Shown here: piece by piece, positions 6,120 to 12,270 of the stretch
How the letters are laid out: every line of letters begins with the position of its first letter
How positions within the stretch are numbered: position 1 is the stretch's first letter
The notes under the pieces: model-generated
Told to the model about the DNA's origin: nothing
Databases searched by the model: none
Seen by the model: the letters and a program-made list of their open reading frames with translations, nothing else
Program-made: the position numbers and the translations under genes
Source of the DNA: Bacteroidota bacterium
Lineage (GTDB): Bacteria > Bacteroidota > Bacteroidia > Bacteroidales > Prolixibacteraceae
NCBI GenBank assembly: GCA_030695265.1
Contig: JAUYTA010000700.1
Coordinates: 1-13,611, forward strand
Direction: 5' to 3'
Length of the DNA stretch: 13,611 bases

Positions 6120-6719
6120 ATGAGCGAATTTGACGCCCGTGCCCGCGAATGGGACAAAGATAAAATGCACATGGATCGTTCGCTGGCAATAGCTGCCGGA
6201 CTGGAAGAAATGATACCGCTTGAACCACGGATGAAAGCCCTCGAATATGGCGCGGGAACCGGGATCTTAAGCTTTCTGCTGAAGGACCGGTTTGCAGAGA
6301 TTACCCTGATGGACAATTCAACGGAAATGATCAAAGTTTGTGTTGAAAAGACTGAGTATCACAAAACCAAACACATTTTACCCATTTGTTTCGATCTGGA
6401 GCACAAGGACTATGATGGTCATTTCGATGTCATTTACAATCAAATGGTTTTACACCATGTTGTTGATTATGAAAGCATTATTGGAACATTCTATTCATTG
6501 CTAAATCCGAGCGGCTATCTGGCAATTGCCGATTTATATCCTGAAGACGGCTCGTTTCATGGCCCCGACGTTCAAGTTCATTTGGGTTTCGACCCTGAAA
6601 ATCTTACCGGAGTAATGAAACAGATCGGGTTTAAGAATATTAACTACAAAACTTGTTTCGAAGTAAAACGTGAATCGGGTTTAAAATATCCGGTATTTTT
6701 ATTGGTTGCCAACAAATAA
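6120..6719 (+). CDS. Class I SAM-dependent methyltransferase
   Basis: Cytoplasmic methyltransferase of 199 residues with one Rossmann-like domain. Motif I is LEYGAGTGILSF (41-52), the acidic residue at the end of strand 2 is in ITLMDNS (61-67), and a later strand has FDVIYNQMVLHHV (102-114), followed by GYLAIADLYPEDGSFHG (132-148). These are general features of small-molecule or protein methyltransferases of the Methyltransf_11/25 group; the YNQMVLHHV stretch in the motif IV region is common in that group. The substrate cannot be told. It is 11 nt behind tcdA and 9 nt before a zinc-ribbon gene, so it is probably co-transcribed. Whether it has a tRNA role with TcdA is not shown. Confidence 0.85.
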   Translation: MSEFDARAREWDKDKMHMDRSLAIAAGLEEMIPLEPRMKALEYGAGTGILSFLLKDRFAEITLMDNSTEMIKVCVEKTEYHKTKHILPICFDLEHKDYDGHFDVIYNQMVLHHVVDYESIIGTFYSLLNPSGYLAIADLYPEDGSFHGPDVQVHLGFDPENLTGVMKQIGFKNINYKTCFEVKRESGLKYPVFLLVANK

Positions 6720-6728
6720 ATCAGCCCA

Positions 6729-6878
6729 ATGGAATCAATTATTTTGAAATGCAAAAAATGCAATTGGCAAGGATCTCCCGAAGAAGTTGACTGGGAAATT
6801 GTTGAAACCTGCTCAGGAGATGATAAGGTTGAAGTTTGTCCCTCCTGCGGAAGTATGGAAGTATATCCCGTCAGATAA
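6729..6878 (+). CDS. 49-residue double-CxxC zinc-ribbon protein
   Basis: Very short gene, complete with ATG and TAA, starting MESIILKCKKCNWQGSPEEV and containing VCPSCGSMEVYPVR. The CKKC (8-11) and CPSC pairs form a zinc ribbon, and a fifth Cys lies in ETCSGDD. It is typical of small rubredoxin-like or zinc-ribbon helper proteins. It follows the methyltransferase by 9 nt in the same direction, so it belongs to the tcdA unit. Its stop is 3 nt from the end of the convergent gene. The product could bind RNA or a protein partner; nothing in the sequence fixes this. Confidence 0.7.
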   Translation: MESIILKCKKCNWQGSPEEVDWEIVETCSGDDKVEVCPSCGSMEVYPVR

Positions 6879-6881
6879 AAA

Positions 6882-7316
6882 TTAGCTTGTTAAAATCTTC
6901 TCCATTGAGTTTCGTTCCTTTTCTGTGAGCGAATCCATTTCTTTAAGTGCATGTTGGATTTTGGTTTTGAAATTCCAGCAAGTCATTTGACGCAACGAAA
7001 GCCGGCGGCCAAATTCATACGACGAAATATCCTCTTTTCCTTTGCAAACCTGATAAGCAATATAAAATGCTTTGCTGATAGGAAATTTCACGCCATGAAA
7101 TATGGTTCCGTTGGTCGCGGTTTCTTTGGCTTTACATTTCGTACAGCGACGCGAAAAGGGTTCCTGTCCGGCACACGAGTTGGTGTTTCCGCATTTCTTA
7201 CATACAAAACCATTTGTCCATTTTATTTCTGCCAGAAATTCCAGGCATTTTTCATCACTTTTGAACATCTCATCAAGCTGCTCAGGACCAAGGTTATTGC
7301 TGAAAATTTCACTCAT
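6882..7316 (-). CDS. Stand-alone zinc-ribbon/HTH protein related to the IS1595-type transposase N-terminus
   Basis: Protein of 144 residues. It opens with KCLEFLAEIKWTNGFVCKKC (23-42), a second pair RRCTKCKAKE (56-65), the phrase TATNGTIFHGVKFPISKAF (67-85), and a helical, HTH-like part (about 95-120; ISSYEFGRRLSLRQMTCW). This order is that of the zinc-ribbon and HTH N-terminus of IS1595-family transposases. The DDE catalytic domain is missing: the frame ends cleanly with a stop after 144 residues, and the 3' side is the neighbouring zinc-ribbon gene. No terminal inverted repeats were found. It is therefore either a domesticated DNA-binding protein or a remnant. It has its own start, with a -7 box at 7336-7343. 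Confidence 0.75.
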   Translation of the reverse strand: MSEIFSNNLGPEQLDEMFKSDEKCLEFLAEIKWTNGFVCKKCGNTNSCAGQEPFSRRCTKCKAKETATNGTIFHGVKFPISKAFYIAYQVCKGKEDISSYEFGRRLSLRQMTCWNFKTKIQHALKEMDSLTEKERNSMEKILTS

Positions 7317-7335
7317 ATACTAATTCTTATTGGTG

Positions 7336-7343
7336 CAAATGTA
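7336..7343 (-). promoter_or_regulatory. -7 box for the zinc-ribbon/HTH gene
   Basis: TACATTTG on the minus strand, an exact TAnnTTTG match identical to the box before tcdA, lies about 20 nt before the ATG at 7316. Confidence 0.5.
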
Positions 7344-7405
7344 AATAAATTAGTGTCATTGAAATGATTTAAGTGTTACTAATGCGATTCACAACTTTCT
7401 TTTAT

Positions 7406-7413
7406 TAGTTTTG
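7406..7413 (+). promoter_or_regulatory. -7 box for the DUF6132-type gene
   Basis: TAGTTTTG, an exact TAnnTTTG match, lies 26 nt before the ATG at 7440 and is divergent from the box of the zinc-ribbon/HTH gene about 63 bp away. Confidence 0.5.
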
Positions 7414-7439
7414 CAAACAAACAATTTAGAAGATGTGCT

Positions 7440-7685
7440 ATGGAAAATAATTGCGAAGCCAAACCAAGACCACGAACAATCAAAGAATTTTTTACATCCT
7501 GGAATTTCTGGAAACCATTTTTAGCAGTTTCCATCGGTGCACTTGCCGGCTATTCGTATTATTACTTTGTAGGATGTACATCAGGAACTTGTGCGATTAC
7601 AAGCAGTCCGTTTATGAGTACATTCTGGGGAGGAATGATGGGTTTCTTTTTGGTGAACAGCCCGTGCAGCAGAGGAAAATGCTAA
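7440..7685 (+). CDS. DUF6132-type small membrane protein
   Basis: Protein of 81 residues resembling the DUF6132 family of Bacteroidota. A basic N-terminal tail (KPRPRTIKEFFTS) is followed by two hydrophobic segments (about 25-43 and 56-72) separated by a loop with GCTSGTCAITSSPF, the feature I recognise as typical. The short C-terminus has NSPCSRGKC with two Cys. It sits in the cytoplasmic membrane with a periplasmic or cytoplasmic loop that carries a Cys pair. The function of the family is unknown; membership in thiol or redox loci is a guess. It is monocistronic, with its own promoter box and a possible terminator just after it. Confidence 0.7.
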   Translation: MENNCEAKPRPRTIKEFFTSWNFWKPFLAVSIGALAGYSYYYFVGCTSGTCAITSSPFMSTFWGGMMGFFLVNSPCSRGKC

Positions 7686-7736
7686 TGATTATCAGTTTAG
7701 CCCAAATCCTGTCCTATTTCAGTAATTAGCATTTTT
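7676..7736 (+). terminator. Possible terminator after the DUF6132-type gene
   Basis: AAAATGCTAAT (7676-7686, overlapping the stop codon) is complementary to ATTAGCATTTT (7725-7735), which ends in a T-run. The loop of 38 nt is long, so the assignment is tentative. Confidence 0.35.
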
Positions 7737-7845
7737 GAAGCATTCACTCGTGAGATTTATAAACTGTGAATTTTAGCAAAAATGAAGTAGGTATTTTATA
7801 ATAAATATTTACTTTCGTGTCACAAAATTAACAATTGAAAATACG

Positions 7846-7857
7846 ACCCCAAGGGGT
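7846..7857. promoter_or_regulatory. ACCCC-AA-GGGGT palindrome
   Basis: Perfect 5-bp inverted repeat with a 2-bp centre, lying between a TTG and a TAnnTTTG box upstream of the TonB receptor. It may be an operator in the promoter spacer. The T-rich stretch after it (TTTTATTTTT) allows a terminator reading as well. Confidence 0.4.
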
Positions 7858-7859
7858 TT

Positions 7860-7867
7860 TATTTTTG
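7860..7867 (+). promoter_or_regulatory. -7 box of the TonB receptor gene
   Basis: TATTTTTG is an exact TAnnTTTG match, 37 nt before the ATG at 7905. A TTG at 7835-7837 lies 22 nt upstream and may serve as the -33 element. A rival, less exact box TACTTTCG is at 7810-7817. Confidence 0.45.
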
Positions 7868-7904
7868 GACTATTGGTAACACGAATTTAGAATTACGTAG
7901 CACT

Positions 7905-10283
7905 ATGAAAAATTATCTTCTTCTTCTGTCAATATTATTTACACTTTCAGCCTACGCACACAATGCCGGGAGTATCTCCGGAACCGTTTCTGATGCTAAA
8001 AGTAAAATGCCAATCATTGGGGCAAATATCCAAATTGCCAATTCGTTAATTGCTACGAATACTGATTTGTTTGGGAATTTTGAACTCAAAAATATTCAAA
8101 TCGGCACTTATGAATTAGTTTTTTCATTTCTTGGCTATCAAACAATTGTCAGAAAAGTAGAAGTTAAAGAAAATGCCACAACAACTTTAAAAATCGAACT
8201 CAACGAATCTGTGATTGGATTAAACGAAATCACGGTAGAAGGCATTCGGCCAATATCCGCCGCGTCATCAAAAGAGATCAGAGCAATTGACATGCAGTTG
8301 AAACCCTTTCGATCGGCACAGGATATGTTGTTCATGACACCGGGATTATTTATCGCCCAGCATCAGGGTGGCGGAAAAGCAGAACAGATTTTCATACGTG
8401 GTTTTGATTGCGACCACGGCACTGATATTTCGATAAATGTTGATGGAATGCCCGTAAATATGGTTACACATGCGCATGGCCAGGGTTATGCCGATTTACA
8501 TTTTCTGATTTCAGAAACGGTTGATCAGATGGAAGTTAATAAAGGACTTTATTTAGCCAGCATTGGCGATTTTTATACTGCCGGAGCAGTAAACTTTAAA
8601 ACCAAAGATGTTCTTGAAAGCAACCTGGTAAAATTGGAAACCGGACAATTCAATACTCAAAAATATACTTTTATGTTCCAGCCTGATAAAGGCGGAATGC
8701 AACAAAACGGATACATGGCTATGCAATACCATCGCTCCGATGGACCCTTTGAAAGTCCCGCCAATTTTGGACGAATGAATGTATTTGGTAAATATTTCTT
8801 TCAGCTTACACCAAACAGCAAACTAACTTTTTCAGCAGGCGGCTTTTCTACCGGATGGGATGCTTCGGGACAAATTCCTGAAAGAGCAGTGGAACAAGGC
8901 ATTATTGGTAGATTTGGAGGAATTGACAACCTCGAAGGAGGTGTAACAAACCGGAAGAATATCAATGTCAATTACAAGTTTCTTTCCTCAACCGGTAACG
9001 AATTCGAAGTCAGTTCATTTTTCTCACAATACAATTTCAAGCTATATTCAAATTTTACCTACTTCCTCACCGATACGGTAAACGGCGACATGATTGAACA
9101 AAATGAACACAGAAACATGCAGGGGATTAATGCGAGTTACAAGTTTGCAACGTCGTGGCTGGGTTTCAGGCAAGTAAACAAAATAGGTGGGGGTTACAGG
9201 GGCGATTTAATCGACGTTCAATTGTGGCACAGTCCAAACCGGATAAGAATGAATGCGTTTACCAATGATGTTATTGATCAACAAAGCCTGAATAGCTGGT
9301 TTCAGCAGGAAGTAGTTTTTAGTCAGAAAATCAGGATGGTGTGGGGTTTGCGCCACGATTATTTTACATTTTCGAAGGATGATAACGTGGGTGCGTCGCT
9401 CGATACCATTAACAATGGCTTACCTCGTGCGTCGGGCATTTCTTTCCAATCGGTATTCAGTCCCAAATTAAATTTCATCATTTCACCCTCAAAGAACCTT
9501 GATTTATACCTAAACTTCGGACAGGGTTTTCACTCAAACGATGCAAGAGATGTTGTAATCGGATCCAGGGTAAAAGAGCTTTCAAATACATGGAAAAACG
9601 AGGGATTAAGCAATGACCAGATTGATGCCCGTTTGAATAAATACAATTTTGACCCGGGAATGCGCAACACAGGGACTTTGCCAAAAGCTACTGCCGGGGA
9701 GATCGGGGTAAAAAGCCGCCTGTTTAAGAAACTTCACTTATCGCTTTCAGCCTGGTATTTGCACCTTGATAAAGAATTCGTTTACACTGGTGATGGTGGA
9801 ATGGCCGAATTAAGCGACCCGACACAGCGTTTGGGAATTGATGCCGAAGCGCGTCTGGCAATTAAGCCCTGGCTTTGGGCCGATGTCGATATTTCATCGG
9901 CAAAAGCAACAATTATAAATCTTCCTGAAGGCGAAAACTATGTTCCACTTGCGCCAACTTTAACCGCTTCGGCTGGACTAAGCGTAATTCGCTCAAAAGG
10001 TTTCAGTGGAACAATCCGATTTCGGCACCTGAGTGACCGGCCTGCAAACGAAGACAATTCAATTGTAGCATTGGGTCATTCGCTGTTTAATTCAAGTCTG
10101 GCATATACTTACCGGCAGTTTACTTTTGCAGTTCATGGCGAAAACATTCTGAACAGTGAATGGAATGAGGCGCAGTTTGCCACAGAAACAAGACTTAAAG
10201 GAGAAAAAACAAGTGTTACAGACTTATGCTATACTCCCGGAAATCCAAGAAATTTTCAGTTTAGTGTAAGTTACAGGTTTTAG
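7905..10283 (+). CDS. TonB-dependent outer-membrane receptor with carboxypeptidase-regulatory-like domain
   Basis: Outer-membrane active transporter of 792 residues. Signal peptide about 1-18 (ending AYA-HN). A CarboxypepD_reg-like domain spans about 22-98 (GSISGTVSDAKSKMPIIGAN...), followed by LNEITVEG (106-113), which sits where a TonB-box-like motif is found in this group. The plug is about 115-230 and holds an unusual His/Asp run: FIRGFDCDHGTDISINVDG (163-181) and THAHGQGYADLHF (188-200). The beta barrel fills the rest, ending in Phe (SVSYRF) as required for outer-membrane assembly. No SusD partner lies next to it, so a SusCD glycan system is unlikely; siderophore, cofactor or metal transport is plausible but unproven. 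The Crp/Fnr gene converges on it with a 3-nt gap. It has its own promoter box. Confidence 0.9.
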   Translation: MKNYLLLLSILFTLSAYAHNAGSISGTVSDAKSKMPIIGANIQIANSLIATNTDLFGNFELKNIQIGTYELVFSFLGYQTIVRKVEVKENATTTLKIELNESVIGLNEITVEGIRPISAASSKEIRAIDMQLKPFRSAQDMLFMTPGLFIAQHQGGGKAEQIFIRGFDCDHGTDISINVDGMPVNMVTHAHGQGYADLHFLISETVDQMEVNKGLYLASIGDFYTAGAVNFKTKDVLESNLVKLETGQFNTQKYTFMFQPDKGGMQQNGYMAMQYHRSDGPFESPANFGRMNVFGKYFFQLTPNSKLTFSAGGFSTGWDASGQIPERAVEQGIIGRFGGIDNLEGGVTNRKNINVNYKFLSSTGNEFEVSSFFSQYNFKLYSNFTYFLTDTVNGDMIEQNEHRNMQGINASYKFATSWLGFRQVNKIGGGYRGDLIDVQLWHSPNRIRMNAFTNDVIDQQSLNSWFQQEVVFSQKIRMVWGLRHDYFTFSKDDNVGASLDTINNGLPRASGISFQSVFSPKLNFIISPSKNLDLYLNFGQGFHSNDARDVVIGSRVKELSNTWKNEGLSNDQIDARLNKYNFDPGMRNTGTLPKATAGEIGVKSRLFKKLHLSLSAWYLHLDKEFVYTGDGGMAELSDPTQRLGIDAEARLAIKPWLWADVDISSAKATIINLPEGENYVPLAPTLTASAGLSVIRSKGFSGTIRFRHLSDRPANEDNSIVALGHSLFNSSLAYTYRQFTFAVHGENILNSEWNEAQFATETRLKGEKTSVTDLCYTPGNPRNFQFSVSYRF

Positions 10284-10286
10284 AAA

Positions 10287-10982
10287 TCAACCTCTTTTGC
10301 TGATTTCTGACAAAGTGCTATGATTTAGAATGGTTACATCTTTCTCATTCAGTTTTATCAAGCCATCTTTCTCGAAGCTTTTCAGGAGTTTTACTGCACT
10401 CTCTGTTGAAATACCGGCAAAATCGGCCAAGTCTTTTCGCGACAGAAGTTGAAATATCTCCGGATTTTCGGCCTTCAGGCTATCTATATATAACAAAGTA
10501 TCTGCAATACGGCCATTCATCTGTTTGTACATTACCGTTCGAAGCGTATCGTAAAGGTTGGAATTTTGCTCAACGTACCGGCGAATTATTCCAAGCCCGA
10601 ATGTTCCGTTTTGCCTGATTATCTGCGCAATGGCTTCTTTTTCAACCAGGAAAACCTGACAATCGGTAAGCGCTACCGATGAATAATTGAATGTATTTTT
10701 CGCGAATACGGAAGATAATCCGACGAACTCACCCGGTTTGATGATTCTCAGGTTGAATGTTTTATTGTTGTCGCCCTCAACATATTGCCGGGCCAGCCCT
10801 TTTATCACAAAAAGCACATACGAAGCAAAAGTCCCCTGTTTGGTAAGGTTATCGCCTTTTCGAAACAATACCTGCGTTTTACTTGTCCTTACAAGCTCAA
10901 CCTCATCAGTGGTGAGCGTTTGAAAACATGGAGCCTGAAGATCGCAAAAAAAATCGGTGTCGGTTTCGAGAATGGGTTTCAT
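10287..10982 (-). CDS. Crp/Fnr-family transcription regulator (second copy)
   Basis: Cytoplasmic regulator of 231 residues. It contains a cyclic-nucleotide-binding-type barrel (about 20-125; FRKGDNLTKQG at 40-50) and a C-terminal winged helix (LSRKDLADFAGISTESAVKL, 180-199). N-terminal FFCDLQAPCFQTL (11-23) has a C-x5-C pair where FNR holds part of its 4Fe-4S ligands, but the third N-terminal Cys of FNR is missing. C108 (ALTDCQVFLV) occurs at the same place in the other Crp/Fnr protein here and falls a few residues before the FNR ligand Cys122, so an Fe-S cluster is doubtful. Convergent with the TonB receptor gene; its upstream region holds the nested palindrome at 11000-11085. Confidence 0.9.
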   Translation of the reverse strand: MKPILETDTDFFCDLQAPCFQTLTTDEVELVRTSKTQVLFRKGDNLTKQGTFASYVLFVIKGLARQYVEGDNNKTFNLRIIKPGEFVGLSSVFAKNTFNYSSVALTDCQVFLVEKEAIAQIIRQNGTFGLGIIRRYVEQNSNLYDTLRTVMYKQMNGRIADTLLYIDSLKAENPEIFQLLSRKDLADFAGISTESAVKLLKSFEKDGLIKLNEKDVTILNHSTLSEISKRG

Positions 10983-10999
10983 ATACTTTAATATTTTTT

Positions 11000-11085
11000 A
11001 ACCACATAGGCACAACTTGTCCCGATTGCTCGGGATAGTTCACATAGAAAATTTAGAACTATGTTTTCTATGTGTCTATGTGGTT
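11000..11085. repeat. Intergenic palindromic element interrupted by a smaller palindrome
   Basis: The outer arms AACCACATAG (11000-11009) and CTATGTGGTT (11076-11085) pair perfectly. Inside, CACATAGAAAA (11041-11051) pairs with TTTTCTATGTG (11064-11074). Without 11011-11040 these join into one 22-bp stem (with a G-T pair) around a 12-nt loop, so 11011-11040 looks like an insertion. The element resembles short intergenic repeats of Bacteroidota genomes. Confidence 0.75.
11011..11040. repeat. 30-nt insertion with its own palindrome in the larger repeat
   Basis: The stretch begins CACA and is followed by a second CACA at 11041, as a 4-bp direct duplication would leave. It carries TCCCGA-TTGC-TCGGGA (11020-11035), a perfect 6-bp stem, flanked by AACT and AGTT. 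Such TCCCGA/TCGGGA palindromes recur in Bacteroidota intergenic DNA. It looks like a REP-like unit placed into the arm of the older palindrome. Confidence 0.6.
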
Positions 11086-11210
11086 CATCTTACTACTTCC
11101 TGAATTAAAATGGTAAAGTTAGAATTATATCAATAAAAAAGTTGTCGCAGTTCAATTCAGGAGCCGATGTGCTTCACCCTGAAAATCTTTACTCGCCGTA
11201 TTTTCTGATG

Positions 11211-11218
11211 TAGTTTTG
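11211..11218 (+). promoter_or_regulatory. -7 box of the thioredoxin-like gene
   Basis: TAGTTTTG, an exact TAnnTTTG match, lies 28 nt before the ATG at 11246. It also argues against the upstream TTG start at 11216, which would fall inside this box. Confidence 0.55.
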
Positions 11219-11245
11219 CATCGTAACAATTTAAACAAAGCACTC

Positions 11246-11602
11246 ATGTTATATACCAATTTAAAACACATTGAAAGCGCCGCAGAACTTGCACAAATAA
11301 TCAGCGAACAAGAAAACGTAGTGGTTATTTGTGGCCGAATGGGATCCATGTGTGTTCCGGTTTACCGGATTGCCGAAGAATTGGAAAGCGAATATTCACA
11401 TGGAAAATTCTTCGACATGGAATTTGACAATCCTGAATCGCAGGTTATACGAGCTTTGCCTGAAGTTCGCGGTTTTATGGGAATTCCGTTTACCATTTAT
11501 TACAAAAACGGACATGTAGTGAAAGCGACAACAGGTATTCAATCGAAGGAGCAGATGACCGCAATTTTGGATCAGGAATTCGCCGCAACCGTAAATGCTT
11601 AA
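11246..11602 (+). CDS. Divergent thioredoxin-fold protein with altered active site
   Basis: Cytoplasmic thioredoxin-like protein of 118 residues, starting MLYTNLKHIESAAE. The order VVVICGRMGSMCVPVYRIAEELE (25-47 region) stands where the classical W-C-x-x-C sits, but the first active Cys is replaced by Gly and only the resolving-position Cys (C36) is kept, with an extra Cys seven residues upstream (C29). The cis-Pro is present in GFMGIPFTIYYKNG (77-89). I place the start at ATG 11246; the upstream TTG lies in the promoter box. The next gene, 33 nt on, is a regular thioredoxin, so this may be its partner or a specialised redox sensor. Its substrate is unknown. Confidence 0.8.
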   Translation: MLYTNLKHIESAAELAQIISEQENVVVICGRMGSMCVPVYRIAEELESEYSHGKFFDMEFDNPESQVIRALPEVRGFMGIPFTIYYKNGHVVKATTGIQSKEQMTAILDQEFAATVNA

Positions 11603-11635
11603 ATAATCAGAACAAACAAAATAAACAAAAGTAAT

Positions 11636-12055
11636 ATGCAAACAACATTTATTATCATCGGAGTTCTAATGGCAGCTTTCATCGGGTTCCGCTATTTTGC
11701 AATGGCAAAAATGAAAAACACTCCTTTGGTGGCCGACCACGAAAAAGTATTGACACTTACGGAACAAAATTTTCAGCAAAAAACAAAAGGCAAAGTGGTG
11801 CTGGTCGATTTCTGGGCAAGCTGGTGCGCGCCTTGTCGCATGATGGCGCCGGTTTTAAACGATGTTTCTGCTGAATTATCAGGAAACTCACATGTTGGAA
11901 AAGTTGACATTCAGCAATACCAGTCGCTAGCCAACAAATTTAAAGTTCGCAACATCCCAACAATGATCCTGTTTAAAAACGGCGCCGAAATCAACCGTTT
12001 TGTGGGAATCAAATCAAAAGAGTTTTTACTGAAAGAGATGGCGAAAGTTAGTTAG
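11636..12055 (+). CDS. Membrane-anchored thioredoxin
   Basis: Thioredoxin of 139 residues. An N-terminal hydrophobic segment (about 4-23; TTFIIIGVLMAAFIGFRYF) anchors it in the membrane, followed by a linker and the thioredoxin domain. The classical active site is WASWCAPC (60-67), with VDFWASWCAPCRMMAPV. The cis-Pro is in NIPTMILFKNG. The domain is probably on the cytoplasmic side or in the periplasm depending on topology; the positively charged residues AMAKMK after the segment favour the domain facing inward, which I cannot settle. It follows the divergent thioredoxin-like gene by 33 nt and precedes a CoA-disulfide-reductase-like enzyme, which fits a thiol or persulfide relay. Confidence 0.85.
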   Translation: MQTTFIIIGVLMAAFIGFRYFAMAKMKNTPLVADHEKVLTLTEQNFQQKTKGKVVLVDFWASWCAPCRMMAPVLNDVSAELSGNSHVGKVDIQQYQSLANKFKVRNIPTMILFKNGAEINRFVGIKSKEFLLKEMAKVS

Positions 12056-12084
12056 CAAGTCGATGCAATTGGATTTCATTATCA

Positions 12085-12204
12085 GTCATTCGGTAGTCAT
12101 TAATGGTCATAAAAAAGTCATTAAATCATTTCTGCTCACAGAAAATGACCTTGACCTTTCAATGACGCGAAGCAAATGACTATCAATGACACGCAGTAAA
12201 TGAC
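12085..12204. repeat. GTCATT repeat cluster with inverted copies
   Basis: GTCATT-type units start at 12085, 12096, 12106 and 12117 (10-11 bp apart), followed by inverted AATGAC units at 12144, 12161, 12175, 12185 and 12199. Two 24-bp tandem copies, about 12160-12206, match at 21 of 24 positions. The two halves can pair as a large imperfect hairpin. It lies in the 215-bp gap between thioredoxin and the flavoprotein gene. No gene is seen in the gap. Confidence 0.7.
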
Positions 12205-12270
12205 TAAAAACGACAAGAATCAAGAATCAAAAAATATCATAAATTTTAAATAAAAACAACAAATTAGAAC

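Noticed and set aside
6882..7316. A complete IS element
   Set aside because: No terminal inverted repeats or target duplication were seen at the ends and no DDE domain follows.
6951..7367. A plus-strand ORF of 138 residues opposite the zinc-ribbon/HTH gene
   Set aside because: It is the antisense reading of a gene with recognisable CxxC and HTH parts.
11216..11245. An upstream TTG start that would lengthen the thioredoxin-like protein by ten residues
   Set aside because: The TTG falls in the TAGTTTTG promoter box; the ATG at 11246 gives a start right before the thioredoxin fold.
12085..12204. CRISPR-like repeats in the thioredoxin-flavoprotein gap
   Set aside because: The repeat unit is only 6-7 bp, orientations mix, spacing is 10-22 bp, and no cas genes are present.
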